Below are positions 46,375-55,640 of a DNA stretch of 64,000 nt, piece after piece (position 1 is the stretch's first letter; each line of letters starts with the position of its first letter). Source of the DNA: an uncultured Desulfobacter sp. (GTDB lineage Bacteria > Desulfobacterota > Desulfobacteria > Desulfobacterales > Desulfobacteraceae); NCBI RefSeq assembly GCF_963664415.1, contig NZ_OY761445.1, positions 620,001-684,000 of the forward strand, given 5' to 3'. Under the pieces are notes generated by a model. The model had not been told where the DNA came from. It did no database searches and worked only from the letters and a program-made list of their open reading frames with translations. The position numbers and the translations under genes were made by a program.

Positions 46375-49005
46375 TTGAAAAAAACAAAATCCCTTCGTTA
46401 TCATCAATCGTTACAGTTTGCACTGGTAGCGGGCTTGCCGGTATTGATGATCGCGATTCTCGTATGGTTGTTTTTGCTGCCCGCCATGCAGTCCGATACC
46501 AAAATCCGGCATCAGGGCATGGCCCGTTCCATTGCCGGACAAGTATCCTCAAATGTGCTGGGAGGCCAAAGGCAACTGGCCGCGTTGGCAAATTTTATCC
46601 AGACGATAGATGGGTTTTCGGACCGACAACTCACTGCGCTTTTAGATTCCCAATGCGGTGAAGGAGAGCTGTTTGAGACGATCTACATTTCCTCTCCCCT
46701 GAAACAGCGTGTCATGGCGTTGGGGCTGACACGATCCCGGCGCTTTCTTCGGCGGGATTTAATTGGGCTGGATCTTTCCGGCAGGCGATTCGTCAAAGCG
46801 GCAGGGATACCTGAAAACCCTGTCTGGTCTGAGACGTTTATGTCAACGGTCAGCCGCCGCCTGGCTGTGGCCCTTACCATTCCAATGTCTGAGAATTTGA
46901 TCACGGCTGAAATCACCCTGGATAATTTGTCTGAAAAAATCAGCCAACTGCCTGGGGAAAACCAATTTTTAACCTATGTGATTGACCGTAACGGGCGGAT
47001 TGTCGCAGATTCTCAGCGATCGAACTGGGGACAGCGATTACAGGGGTCTCTTTTTGCCTTTGCCGATCCCGAACATGGCGGCCAAGTTATTTCCGGTTCC
47101 TTTGAACTGGATGGCGCATCGTATCTGGGAACCGTTGTGTCCATTGACGCTCTGGGATGGAAGGTTATAGTTGCTCAGCCGGCATCCAAAGCATACAGCC
47201 CCCTTCGATCCACCTTGATCACCTTTGCTTTAGGCCTGACCATGGCTTCAATCCTGGCGTTGTTTCTATCCTGGAACCGGGCCAAACGTCTGTCCCATAT
47301 CTTTCGGGCCTATACCGAAAAGGCAAGAGCCATCGCCGATGGCCGGTATGACAAGATATGGCCATCTTCAGCTATCACCGAACTATACCTGCTGGGACAA
47401 AGCTTGAAGCACATGGCCGGCATGATTGATCAAAGAGAAAAAGAGCTGGTTAAAAAAAGAGAGGCGATGAAAAACCTTATTGCCAACGTCCCAGGCATTA
47501 TGTATAAATTTTCCGGAAATTCACAACATCCGGAATTCAATGATGCCTCAACCGTATTAAAAGAAAAAGTAAAAGCCCTGCTCGGAATTCATTGGCATCC
47601 AAAGCAACTATTTAATGATTTTATTGCCTGTCTGCCCAAAGCGGATCAGTCTCGTTTTGTATTATCCGTTCAAAAAGCTGTCGATGCGGTCACCCCCTGG
47701 CATTACGAAGGACGTTTTATCAAACCCGATGGAGAAGAAATATGGATTGAATGCACTTCACAGCCTCGAAGCGTCGACAAAAAACTTGTTTATTACGGAT
47801 TTATCATGGACAGTACCCGGCGCAAAGAGGCTGAAGAAGAACTCCGCCAGCTTAAAAACTATCTTTCAAATATCATTGATTCCATGCCTTCGGTTCTGGT
47901 GGGCGTGGACCATAATATCCGGGTAACCCAGTGGAATCAGCAGGCCCGGAATATCACAGGGCTGAATTTTGAAGAGGCCGGGGCCCGGCACCTGACCGAG
48001 GTCTTGCCCCATCTGGCCGATAAAATAGAACAAATTAAAACCGCTATCCGGGAACACCGGGTCATCAACGCCCCCAAAATACCGGTCAAGACAAAACAGG
48101 AGATCCGGTTTGAAGATGTAACGATCTTTCCTCTCACAGCGGATGGGGTGGAAGGCGCAGTGATCCGGGTGGACGACATCACCGAGCAGGTAAGGCTTGA
48201 AGAGATGATGATCCAAAGCGAAAAGATGCTGTCCGTCGGCGGCTTGGCTGCGGGCATGGCCCATGAAATCAACAATCCCCTGGCCGCCATGATACAAACG
48301 GCCAATGTGGTGAAATTAAGGCTGGAAAATTTAGAAATCCGGGCAAATCTAAAAGCTGCCGAAGAAGTGGGTATAACTGTCGATCAAATCAGTGCCTTTA
48401 TGGAAAAAAGAAGCATTCTCAGAATGTTGGACGCCATCAATGAATCCGGTCAAAGGGTCGCGGGGATCGTTGGTAATATGCTTAGCTTTGCCAGGAAATC
48501 AGAGTCTGCTTTTTCATCACATCATCCGGCACAACTGATAGATAAAGTGCTTGAACTTGCGGCAACGGACTATAATTTGAAAAAAAAATACGATTTTAAA
48601 ACCATCAAAATTATAAAGGAATATGAAAAAAACCTGCCCATGGTCCCCTGTGAAGCCGCCAAAATTCAGCAGGTGCTGTTGAATATTCTGCGCAATGGCG
48701 CCCAGGCAATGCAATCCCAGGATATGGCCGACAACGATCCTCCCTGTTTTATTTTAAAAATAGCCGAAGAAAAAAATATGTTGCGCATAGAAATCCAGGA
48801 CAACGGCCCTGGTATGGATGAAGCGACCCAGTCAAGGATTTTTGAGCCTTTTTTCACCACAAAACCTGTAGGGAAGGGAACCGGGCTTGGGCTTTCCGTT
48901 TCATACTTTATCATTACACAGAATCACCGTGGAACCTTGGATGTGGAGTCATCTTTAAAAAAAGGATCAAACTTCATTATACGGCTGCCGCTGGAACGTG
49001 AATGA
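46375..49005 (+). CDS. Membrane sensor histidine kinase coupled to the binding lipoprotein
   Basis: About 876 residues, probably from the TTG at 46375 (GGAG eight bases before), right after the binding-protein stop. It has a membrane helix (~22-42), a periplasmic Cache-like sensor, a second helix (~285-305), HAMP and two PAS domains (second: LSNIIDSMPSVLVGVDHNIR). HisKA has the histidine in LAAGMAHEINNPLAAMIQTA, followed by an unusually long insert before the N-box ILRNGAQAMQ. HATPase_c ends GTGLGLSVSYFIITQN. No receiver is attached, so a separate response regulator is needed; none is adjacent. It is closely similar to the kinase at 61459 from the last PAS onward. Confidence 0.88.
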   Translation: MKKTKSLRYHQSLQFALVAGLPVLMIAILVWLFLLPAMQSDTKIRHQGMARSIAGQVSSNVLGGQRQLAALANFIQTIDGFSDRQLTALLDSQCGEGELFETIYISSPLKQRVMALGLTRSRRFLRRDLIGLDLSGRRFVKAAGIPENPVWSETFMSTVSRRLAVALTIPMSENLITAEITLDNLSEKISQLPGENQFLTYVIDRNGRIVADSQRSNWGQRLQGSLFAFADPEHGGQVISGSFELDGASYLGTVVSIDALGWKVIVAQPASKAYSPLRSTLITFALGLTMASILALFLSWNRAKRLSHIFRAYTEKARAIADGRYDKIWPSSAITELYLLGQSLKHMAGMIDQREKELVKKREAMKNLIANVPGIMYKFSGNSQHPEFNDASTVLKEKVKALLGIHWHPKQLFNDFIACLPKADQSRFVLSVQKAVDAVTPWHYEGRFIKPDGEEIWIECTSQPRSVDKKLVYYGFIMDSTRRKEAEEELRQLKNYLSNIIDSMPSVLVGVDHNIRVTQWNQQARNITGLNFEEAGARHLTEVLPHLADKIEQIKTAIREHRVINAPKIPVKTKQEIRFEDVTIFPLTADGVEGAVIRVDDITEQVRLEEMMIQSEKMLSVGGLAAGMAHEINNPLAAMIQTANVVKLRLENLEIRANLKAAEEVGITVDQISAFMEKRSILRMLDAINESGQRVAGIVGNMLSFARKSESAFSSHHPAQLIDKVLELAATDYNLKKKYDFKTIKIIKEYEKNLPMVPCEAAKIQQVLLNILRNGAQAMQSQDMADNDPPCFILKIAEEKNMLRIEIQDNGPGMDEATQSRIFEPFFTTKPVGKGTGLGLSVSYFIITQNHRGTLDVESSLKKGSNFIIRLPLERE

Positions 49006-49162
49006 TATAGTCATATCAAGAAGCGATATTTTTTTTAACCCAGGCAAAAAATAATGTAAAAACGCAAATAAAACGTGTATATTCACTCACCTTTTTTTGC
49101 AGCACCAAAAATGCTGTGTTTTTTTACGGATATTTACTTGTTATTGTAAAGGATTTGGTGCA

Positions 49163-50278
49163 GTGAAAAAACTTTCTACGCCCTATTACCTTATTGATGA
49201 ACAAAAGCTCCATGAAAATATGGAGAAACTTGCCGCCATCAGAAATCAAAGCGGAGCCAAACTGCTTTTAGCCCTGAAATGCTTTGCCGCATGGGGGGTT
49301 TTCGATCTGATGAAGCCATACATGGATGGTACCACCAGCTCTTCATACTATGAGGCCAGACTCGGATATGAAACATTCGGCAAGGAGACACATGCTTACA
49401 GCGTTGCCTACAGCAGTGAAGATATAAAAAAGGTCTCTGTATTTTCAGATAAAATCATCTTTAACTCCCTGTCGCAGCTTGAGCAATTTTACCCTGAATG
49501 CCGCAATGTTACCTGCGGCATCAGAATCAATCCCGGTGTCAGCTACAGTAATTTTGATCTGGCAAACCCTGCCCGCACCTTCTCCCGGCTCGGCGTCACC
49601 GCCATGACGGATATAGAAGCGGCCATGCCCATGGTGTCCGGTGCCATGATTCACTTTAACTGTGAAAATGATGATGTGGCGGCATTTGAACAGATGCTTG
49701 CCGGTATCAGCCGTAAATACGCAACTTTTTTAGAACGGTTTGACTGGATAAGTCTTGGCGGCGGAATCTCTTACACCGAAGACCATTTTGACAGCCAACA
49801 ATTTATTCAAATCCTAAAAAACTTTTCACAAAACTTCGGCCTGCAGGTGTATCTGGAACCGGGAGAAGCGGCTGTAACCCATACGACATCCCTTGTAACA
49901 ACCGTGCTGGATATCGTTGAAAACAATAAGAAAATCGCCGTTGTAGATGCATCCATTGAAGCGCATATGCTGGATCTGCTTGTATACCGGGAATCCGCCA
50001 CGTTTCAAGGAACAGTGTCCCAAGGTGGATTTTCATATCAAATCGCAGGCAGGTCCTGTCTTGCCGCCGATATTTTCGGAGAGGGGAATTTTCAAAACGA
50101 ACTTCAGATCGGTGACACCATTATGATTGAGGATGCCGCCGGTTATACCATGGTGAAAAAAAACTGGTTTAACGGGTTACAAATGCCGTCCGTAGCGCTC
50201 ATGCGTACTGACGGACAAATAGATGTTTTGCAGGAATCTTTATATACGGATTATAAAAAAAGTCTATCAACTCAATGA
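49163..50278 (+). CDS. nspC: Carboxynorspermidine/carboxyspermidine decarboxylase
   Basis: A PLP enzyme of the alanine racemase-fold decarboxylase group, about 372 residues from GTG 49163. The PLP lysine is in LLLALKCFAAWGVFDLM, followed by GTTSSSYYEARLG. The active-site region includes IRINPGVSYSNFD, SLGGGISY, VYLEPGEAAV and, near the end, CLAADIFGEG and MIEDAAGYTMVKKNWFNG. NspC removes CO2 from carboxy(nor)spermidine to give (nor)spermidine. The next gene encodes the enzyme that makes the substrate, so the pair is a complete S-adenosylmethionine-independent spermidine route from putrescine and aspartate semialdehyde. Confidence 0.9.
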   Translation: MKKLSTPYYLIDEQKLHENMEKLAAIRNQSGAKLLLALKCFAAWGVFDLMKPYMDGTTSSSYYEARLGYETFGKETHAYSVAYSSEDIKKVSVFSDKIIFNSLSQLEQFYPECRNVTCGIRINPGVSYSNFDLANPARTFSRLGVTAMTDIEAAMPMVSGAMIHFNCENDDVAAFEQMLAGISRKYATFLERFDWISLGGGISYTEDHFDSQQFIQILKNFSQNFGLQVYLEPGEAAVTHTTSLVTTVLDIVENNKKIAVVDASIEAHMLDLLVYRESATFQGTVSQGGFSYQIAGRSCLAADIFGEGNFQNELQIGDTIMIEDAAGYTMVKKNWFNGLQMPSVALMRTDGQIDVLQESLYTDYKKSLSTQ

Positions 50279-50315
50279 AGGATTAAACAGTGCTTTATGG
50301 CATACGTTTTATTTA

Positions 50316-50335
50316 GGTGGGGGTGAAAACCACCC
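50316..50335 (+). promoter_or_regulatory. Short hairpin between the two polyamine genes
   Basis: GGGTG/CACCC pair around AAAAC (50321-50335), with an extra GGTGG just before that could pair alternatively with CCACC. It lies 25 bases upstream of the second gene. Two competing pairings could tune its translation, but this is only a suggestion. Confidence 0.35.
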
Positions 50336-50360
50336 TTTTGGTTAAAGAAAGGAAATAATA

Positions 50361-51602
50361 ATGAAAAAAAACGTGATGATTATCGGTGCCGGGGGCGTAG
50401 CCAACGTGGCGGCCCATAAATGCGCACAAAATAACGATGTTCTCGGCAACATTGTCATTGCTTCAAGAACGCTGTCTAAATGTGAAAAAATCATCGACAG
50501 TATAAAACGTAAGAACAGCAAAAAAAGTGATGAATACACCATAACAGCCTATCAATTAGACGCCATGGATGTTCCTGCCACCGAAAAACTGATCACAAAG
50601 ACCGGTACCTCAATTGTCATCAACGTGGGCACGGCATTTATCAATATGAGTGTTCTTACAGCCTGTATCAATACCGGTGCGGCCTATATGGATACAGCCA
50701 TTCATGAAAAGCCGGATAAAATCTGTGAAAACCCGCCCTGGTACGCCAATTACGAATGGAAACGCCTTGACGAGTGCCGGGAAAAAGGCATAACGGCTAT
50801 TCTTGGCGCAGGCTTTGATCCCGGTGTTGTGAACGCCTATGCCGCCTATGCCGACAGGTATATTTTCGATACCATCGACACCATTGACATCATGGATGTT
50901 AATGCCGGTAATCACGGGAAATACTTTGCCACCAATTTTGATCCGGAGATTAACTTCCGCGAGTTTACCGGTGGGGTATGGACCTATATCGACCGCCAAT
51001 GGGTGAAAAAAGAGATGTTTGAGGTAAAACAGGTCTACGATTTCCCGGTGGTGGGAAAGATGCCCATATATTTGAACGGGCACGATGAGCTTCATTCCCT
51101 GTCTAAACATATTGATGCCGATTCCATCCGGTTCTGGATGGGGTTTGGCGACCACTATATCAATGTGTTTACCGTGCTCAAAAACATCGGCCTGCTTTCA
51201 GAGCAGCCTGTCACCACTGCCGAAGGGCTGGAAGTTATTCCGTTGAAAGTGGTCAAGGCATGTCTGCCGGACCCGGTGTCCCTTGCCCCCCGATACACAG
51301 GCAAAACCTGCATTGGGGATCTTGTAAGGGGAAACGTCCTTGGGGAAAAAAAAGAAGTGCTGCTTTACAACATCTGTGACCATGAAGCCTCTTACAACGA
51401 AGTTGAAAGCCAGGCAATTGCCTACACCGCCGGGGTGCCGCCAACAGCTGCAGCCATGCTGATTGCCCAAGGTGTCTGGGACTGCAATGAAATGAAAAAT
51501 GTTGAACAGTTAGACCCGGCACCGTTTTTAAAAATACTCAATCAGATCGGTCTGCCGACCAGGATGATCAAAGACGGGGAGGACCGGCTGCTCTCTCTGT
51601 AA
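50361..51602 (+). CDS. Carboxynorspermidine/carboxyspermidine dehydrogenase (saccharopine dehydrogenase family)
   Basis: A 413-residue Lys9/saccharopine dehydrogenase-like oxidoreductase. The N-terminal NAD(P) loop is VMIIGAGGVANVAAHKCAQN, then IVIASRTLSKCEKI, IVINVGTAFINMSVL, and GAGFDPGVVNAYAAYA followed by DVNAGNHGKYFATNFDPE, characteristic of CASDH/CANSDH. It condenses aspartate beta-semialdehyde with putrescine or diaminopropane reductively, giving carboxy(nor)spermidine for NspC. AAAGGAAA precedes the ATG. It is 82 bases after nspC on the same strand. Which diamine is used cannot be read from sequence. Confidence 0.9.
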   Translation: MKKNVMIIGAGGVANVAAHKCAQNNDVLGNIVIASRTLSKCEKIIDSIKRKNSKKSDEYTITAYQLDAMDVPATEKLITKTGTSIVINVGTAFINMSVLTACINTGAAYMDTAIHEKPDKICENPPWYANYEWKRLDECREKGITAILGAGFDPGVVNAYAAYADRYIFDTIDTIDIMDVNAGNHGKYFATNFDPEINFREFTGGVWTYIDRQWVKKEMFEVKQVYDFPVVGKMPIYLNGHDELHSLSKHIDADSIRFWMGFGDHYINVFTVLKNIGLLSEQPVTTAEGLEVIPLKVVKACLPDPVSLAPRYTGKTCIGDLVRGNVLGEKKEVLLYNICDHEASYNEVESQAIAYTAGVPPTAAAMLIAQGVWDCNEMKNVEQLDPAPFLKILNQIGLPTRMIKDGEDRLLSL

Positions 51603-51698
51603 GCCGGCCCTAATGTATCCTGATTTATCCCCCTCCCGAAAAAAAGAGGACTTGGACCCGGGTGATCGCATTTATAATTTTGCCGACGATCTTAACTT

Positions 51699-51768
51699 CG
51701 CTATCGCTATCGGGATCGCTATCGAAATGTCCATTGTTTTCGATTCCGATTCCGATGACCGATGACCT
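51699..51768. repeat. Repeat family C, copy 1 (GATTCCGAT-type)
   Basis: Degenerate six-base periodicity (CGCTAT / CGATTC / CGATGA units) arranged as an inverted repeat around TGTCCATTG. A 22-base block (51729-51750) is identical at 61386-61407. It sits between the convergent dehydrogenase and regulator genes. Confidence 0.75.
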
Positions 51769-51828
51769 TTTTAATATAACTGCGATTTCCCTGGGACTCG
51801 GATCGGAACCTATTACATCGAATCTCAA

Positions 51829-53703
51829 TCAATCCTTTTCCTGGGGAAATTTTATCTTCGGGTCGCCTTTTTTCAAAATTGCCTCTATTTTATCAGCAGG
51901 CAAAGGCCGACTGAACAGAAACCCCTGGGCCTCCGTGCATCCTTTCTCCACCAAATAATCAAGCTGCCGGTCATTGTCTATACCTTCGGCAATAACCCTG
52001 ATATCCATACCCTTGGCCATTGACATAATGGCTGAGATGATGGATTGATCATTTTTTCTGGAATCTACCCCCAAAACAAATGAGCGGTCAATTTTAAGAC
52101 AATCTATAGGCATCTCCTTAAGGCGGCTGAGACTGGAGTATCCGGTACCAAAATCATCCAGTGACACACCTACACCCTTATCGTGCAACCTTTTTAAAAT
52201 ATGAGAGATTTTATCCATATCTTCGGCAAAAACACTTTCGGTAATTTCAATTTCAAAACAATTGACCGGCATGCAGGTCTCTTCAAGAATTTTTTCAACC
52301 ACGCCCAGAAAATTAGGATGGGTAAACTGCCTGACCGATACATTAACCGCAACCCGTTTAAGGGGCAGCCCGTCTTCAATCCACCTGCAGACCTGTGCAC
52401 ATGCGGTCCGCATCACCCACTTTCCTATGGGTATAATCAGTCCGCACGCCTCGGCAATGGGAATAAACTCCAAAGGTGAAACGCTGCCAAGCACTTCATT
52501 ATCCCAGCGAAGCAGGGCCTCCATACCGATCAACTCGCCTGACGGAATATCCACCTGGGGTTGATAATGCAGCTGCAGCTCTTCCCTTTCAATGGCATGA
52601 CGCAGCTGATTTTCTATGGTCAGCCGCTTTAAAGCCGCATCATTCATTGATTTCTGATAATACTTGAAATGCTCCATATCCCTGCTTCTCTTGGCAAAAT
52701 ACATGGCCAGGTCCGCATTTTTCAACAACGTTTCCACAGAATCACCGTCATCCGGAAAAATGGCGATGCCGATGCTTGGGGTGATGATAAATTCATTATC
52801 CCCAATGGAAACCGGTTTTGCCACGTGTTCAATGATTCGCTGGGAAACTACAGCCGCCGTATCCAAGCCATTAATTTCAGGCAGCAATACCGTAAATTCA
52901 TCCCCACCTATCCGTGCCGCGGTCCGATCCTTGACCGACCGGGCCACCGTATCAGATAAACGCAGGCTTTTACCAATACGACCGGCAATAATTGTAAGCA
53001 GTTCATCCCCAACACTGTGGCCCAAGGTGTCATTGATGCGTTTAAAATCGTCCAGATCAATAAACAGCAGGGCCCCTTTTGTGTGATCTCTGAAATGTTG
53101 ATTGATCGCCCCTTTGAGCCTGTCCAGAAAAAGGGCCCGGTTGGGCAACCCGGTTAGGTGATCATAAAAGGCCAGTTTATTCAATCGACCTTTTATTTCT
53201 CTGGTCAATTCCCACTTGCGGCTCAGTGCATGGGCCATCTGAAGCACTTCCACGTTGTCAAAGGGTTTTTTAAGAATTAAAAGACTGTCGCTTTCCCCCA
53301 AAACTTTTTGAATTTCCGACCAGGAATAGTCGGCATAAGCTGTACAAAGTACCACCTGCAGTTCAGGATCTACCTCCCACAGGTGGCTTATGGTCTCAAT
53401 ACCGTCCCAACCCGGCGGCATGCGTCCGTCAACAAACGCCAGGGAAAAAGGATTGCCCGCTTTATTGGCCTTTTGCACCATCTCAAAGCCATCTTGACCC
53501 TGAAAGGCATATTCAATCTCAAATTTGACATTGCTTTCCAAGGTTTTCTCGGTTGGATCATCAAACAGAAAGGATTCCATATCTTCCAGTTCACTGTTTG
53601 TTTCTGACACCTTGCCGAGGATCTTTTGAAAATCTTCATGGATGGCAGCATTGTCGTCAATTACAATAATACGGTAACTGGATTGTTTTTCCTGGCTGTT
53701 CAT
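51829..53703 (-). CDS. Receiver-GGDEF-EAL response regulator
   Basis: A 624-residue regulator from ATG 53703, which overlaps the stop of the upstream kinase as ATGA. The receiver (about 8-165) has VIDDNAAIHEDF and the aspartate in LAFVDGRMPPGWDG, in a long-loop variant. The GGDEF domain (~180-345) has intact IGGDEF but, like the protein at 14578, about ten extra residues (SVKDRTAAR) after RLSDTVAR. The EAL domain (~360-610) has GMEALLRWD, EITESVFAED and DDFGTGYSSLSRL, so phosphodiesterase activity is likely. It is the output end of the TolC - SBP - kinase - kinase cluster. Confidence 0.9.
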   Translation of the reverse strand: MNSQEKQSSYRIIVIDDNAAIHEDFQKILGKVSETNSELEDMESFLFDDPTEKTLESNVKFEIEYAFQGQDGFEMVQKANKAGNPFSLAFVDGRMPPGWDGIETISHLWEVDPELQVVLCTAYADYSWSEIQKVLGESDSLLILKKPFDNVEVLQMAHALSRKWELTREIKGRLNKLAFYDHLTGLPNRALFLDRLKGAINQHFRDHTKGALLFIDLDDFKRINDTLGHSVGDELLTIIAGRIGKSLRLSDTVARSVKDRTAARIGGDEFTVLLPEINGLDTAAVVSQRIIEHVAKPVSIGDNEFIITPSIGIAIFPDDGDSVETLLKNADLAMYFAKRSRDMEHFKYYQKSMNDAALKRLTIENQLRHAIEREELQLHYQPQVDIPSGELIGMEALLRWDNEVLGSVSPLEFIPIAEACGLIIPIGKWVMRTACAQVCRWIEDGLPLKRVAVNVSVRQFTHPNFLGVVEKILEETCMPVNCFEIEITESVFAEDMDKISHILKRLHDKGVGVSLDDFGTGYSSLSRLKEMPIDCLKIDRSFVLGVDSRKNDQSIISAIMSMAKGMDIRVIAEGIDNDRQLDYLVEKGCTEAQGFLFSRPLPADKIEAILKKGDPKIKFPQEKD

Positions 53704-55640
53704 GATGTCTCCTGTATGGATAAGGGCAGTCTCAAAGTAAAAACCGCACCACAACCAAGCCCGGCACTTTCAGCTGTCAGGCTGCCGCCCAACTGCTTTG
53801 CGGCAAGGGCCCCGCTGTGCAAACCAAAGCCGTGGCCGTGCCGCCGCGTGGTAAAACCGTGGTGAAAAATCAGAGAAAGGTTTTCCGGTGCAATACCGGC
53901 CCCGTTGTCTTTCATCTTTATTTTAATCTGGTTTTCCCCCTCACGGGACAGGCTGATAATAATGCAATTTTCTCCCTGTCCGGTTTTGTTTTCGCTGCAA
54001 GCGTGTTTTGCATTAGAAATCAGGTTTAAAAGAATCTGCAGCACCATATGTTTATCCGTAACAATTGTGGGAACCAAATCAAACTTTCGTTCAATCCTGA
54101 TCCCGTTTTTTATTAAGCTGTCACTGTTCATACGGATAGCATCCTCAACCAACTGCTCGGGTGCAAAAGATTCCTTCACGCCATGAACAGAGCCGTAACG
54201 CTGCTGCATGGCAATTATTTGTTTGACATGGTCTATCTGGGAGACAAGCTGCTCAATCTCCCCGTGCATTGCCTTTTGCTCTGCCGTGAGCGCTTGGCCA
54301 AGGGAGGTCAAATAATCCAGAATCAGTCGGCCTTTGGGGTCTTCGATTAAGAAGCCTGCCAAATCCTTCTTTGAAAGGGGAAACATCTCAATCACTTTCT
54401 GGACATTGGTCATTCTGGATTTTTTCACCTGACCCTCCAGACTGGCCACAGAGGTATTGATGCTGTTGAGCACATTGCCCACATTGTGCAGCACGTTGGT
54501 GGCCACCTCGGCCATGCCCGCGGCCCGGGATGCCTTAACCAGGGAAGATTGACTTTCGGCCAGTTCTTTCATTGCCTTTTCTTTTTCAACCACCTGTTTT
54601 TTAAGCTCAAGAGTCCGCTGGGCCACACGGGCTTCCAGGGAATTTTTTGCCTCGATCAGGGCCAACCCAAATTCGACGCCGGCAACGGCATGGGCAAAAA
54701 TCTGGGTAATCACCTTAAGCCCGTTGATATGATCCTCAGGCCACCGGTCATAGGGCTGCATCATCTCGAATCCGACAATACCATATATTTTTTTGTCGGT
54801 CCGACTGGCCAAAAACAGAGCGGATTCAATCCCAAGTTTTTTTAAATCGCTTTTCCAGTCCAATCGATCAGCTATTTTATCAACATCAGGAAAATGAAGG
54901 AGCGTCTGCTTTTTAAAAAAATTGGCCAACTTTTCCTTAGAATTATCGATAATAGGATGAGAACTTAGAATCCCGGCCTTACTTTCGATTCCTTTGGCAC
55001 ACCACTCCAGAACCTTATCCCCCCCGACCAGGTCCGGCATCAAAGGGAAAAAGGCAACCCGGTCAAATTTAAAAAATCTGCCGATACGATGTAATGCATC
55101 TTCAATAATCTCCCGGATGGTCACAGGCGAAGCCGCCACAAAGTTTGCAGATATTTCAGCCGTCAGTGCAAGTAACGCCGTTCGTTCTTCCACCCGACGT
55201 CCCAGGGTTGTTTTGGCGTGTTCTATTGTTTCTTGTGCGGCCTTGCGTTTTGAGATATCCCTGGCAAAAGAGCAGGCAAGAAACGCCTCGTGTGCCTCAC
55301 TCAAATAATTGACACTGATTTCCACAGGAAAAATATGGCCGTCCTGTGTCATGTGATGGCTCTCAAAAAGGACCGTCTTTTTTTTGACCAATTCCGCAGC
55401 ATCTTGGGCAAACATCTCGGGCGTATAACCCGGATCAATATCCGCAATGGTCATCCCGAACATCTGCTCCTGGGTGTATCCAAGGCTTTTGCAGGCTGCA
55501 TGATTGGCGTAGACGATTCTGCCTTGATTATCGGTCAGCAAGCAGCTGTCCATGGCATTGTCCACGGCCTGTTGAATTTTCAAAAGGGCCTGTTTTTCTG
55601 ATGAAAAAAAATCTTTTGAATAGCACGTTCTTTTTGTCAT
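53700..55640 (-). CDS. Soluble PAS-GAF kinase with non-standard H-box
   Basis: A 646-residue protein with no membrane helix. PAS is about 25-140 (AMDSCLLTDNQGRIVYANHAA), GAF about 165-340 and a coiled coil (RVAQRTLELKKQVVEKEKAM) follows. The kinase core has its candidate histidine in AEVATNVLHNVGNVLNSINT, not in the usual SHELRTP context. HATPase_c has LLNLISNAKHAC, DNGAGIAPENL and GHGFGLHSGALAA. The same core is found in the upstream gene, and both genes share ATGA overlaps with their neighbours. The pair may form a heterodimer or sense internal and external cues for the common GGDEF-EAL regulator. Confidence 0.87.
   Translation of the reverse strand: MTKRTCYSKDFFSSEKQALLKIQQAVDNAMDSCLLTDNQGRIVYANHAACKSLGYTQEQMFGMTIADIDPGYTPEMFAQDAAELVKKKTVLFESHHMTQDGHIFPVEISVNYLSEAHEAFLACSFARDISKRKAAQETIEHAKTTLGRRVEERTALLALTAEISANFVAASPVTIREIIEDALHRIGRFFKFDRVAFFPLMPDLVGGDKVLEWCAKGIESKAGILSSHPIIDNSKEKLANFFKKQTLLHFPDVDKIADRLDWKSDLKKLGIESALFLASRTDKKIYGIVGFEMMQPYDRWPEDHINGLKVITQIFAHAVAGVEFGLALIEAKNSLEARVAQRTLELKKQVVEKEKAMKELAESQSSLVKASRAAGMAEVATNVLHNVGNVLNSINTSVASLEGQVKKSRMTNVQKVIEMFPLSKKDLAGFLIEDPKGRLILDYLTSLGQALTAEQKAMHGEIEQLVSQIDHVKQIIAMQQRYGSVHGVKESFAPEQLVEDAIRMNSDSLIKNGIRIERKFDLVPTIVTDKHMVLQILLNLISNAKHACSENKTGQGENCIIISLSREGENQIKIKMKDNGAGIAPENLSLIFHHGFTTRRHGHGFGLHSGALAAKQLGGSLTAESAGLGCGAVFTLRLPLSIQETS

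Noticed and set aside
50279..50360. Riboswitch in the gap before the carboxynorspermidine dehydrogenase gene
   Set aside because: The gap is only 82 bases with one short hairpin. It matches no riboswitch consensus I know, so it was kept only as a low-confidence hairpin.
51625..51828. Minus-strand frame of 67 codons containing GIGIENNGHFDSD
   Set aside because: The peptide is produced by the periodic family-C repeat, and the same peptide appears at the other copy. It is repeat sequence, not a gene.
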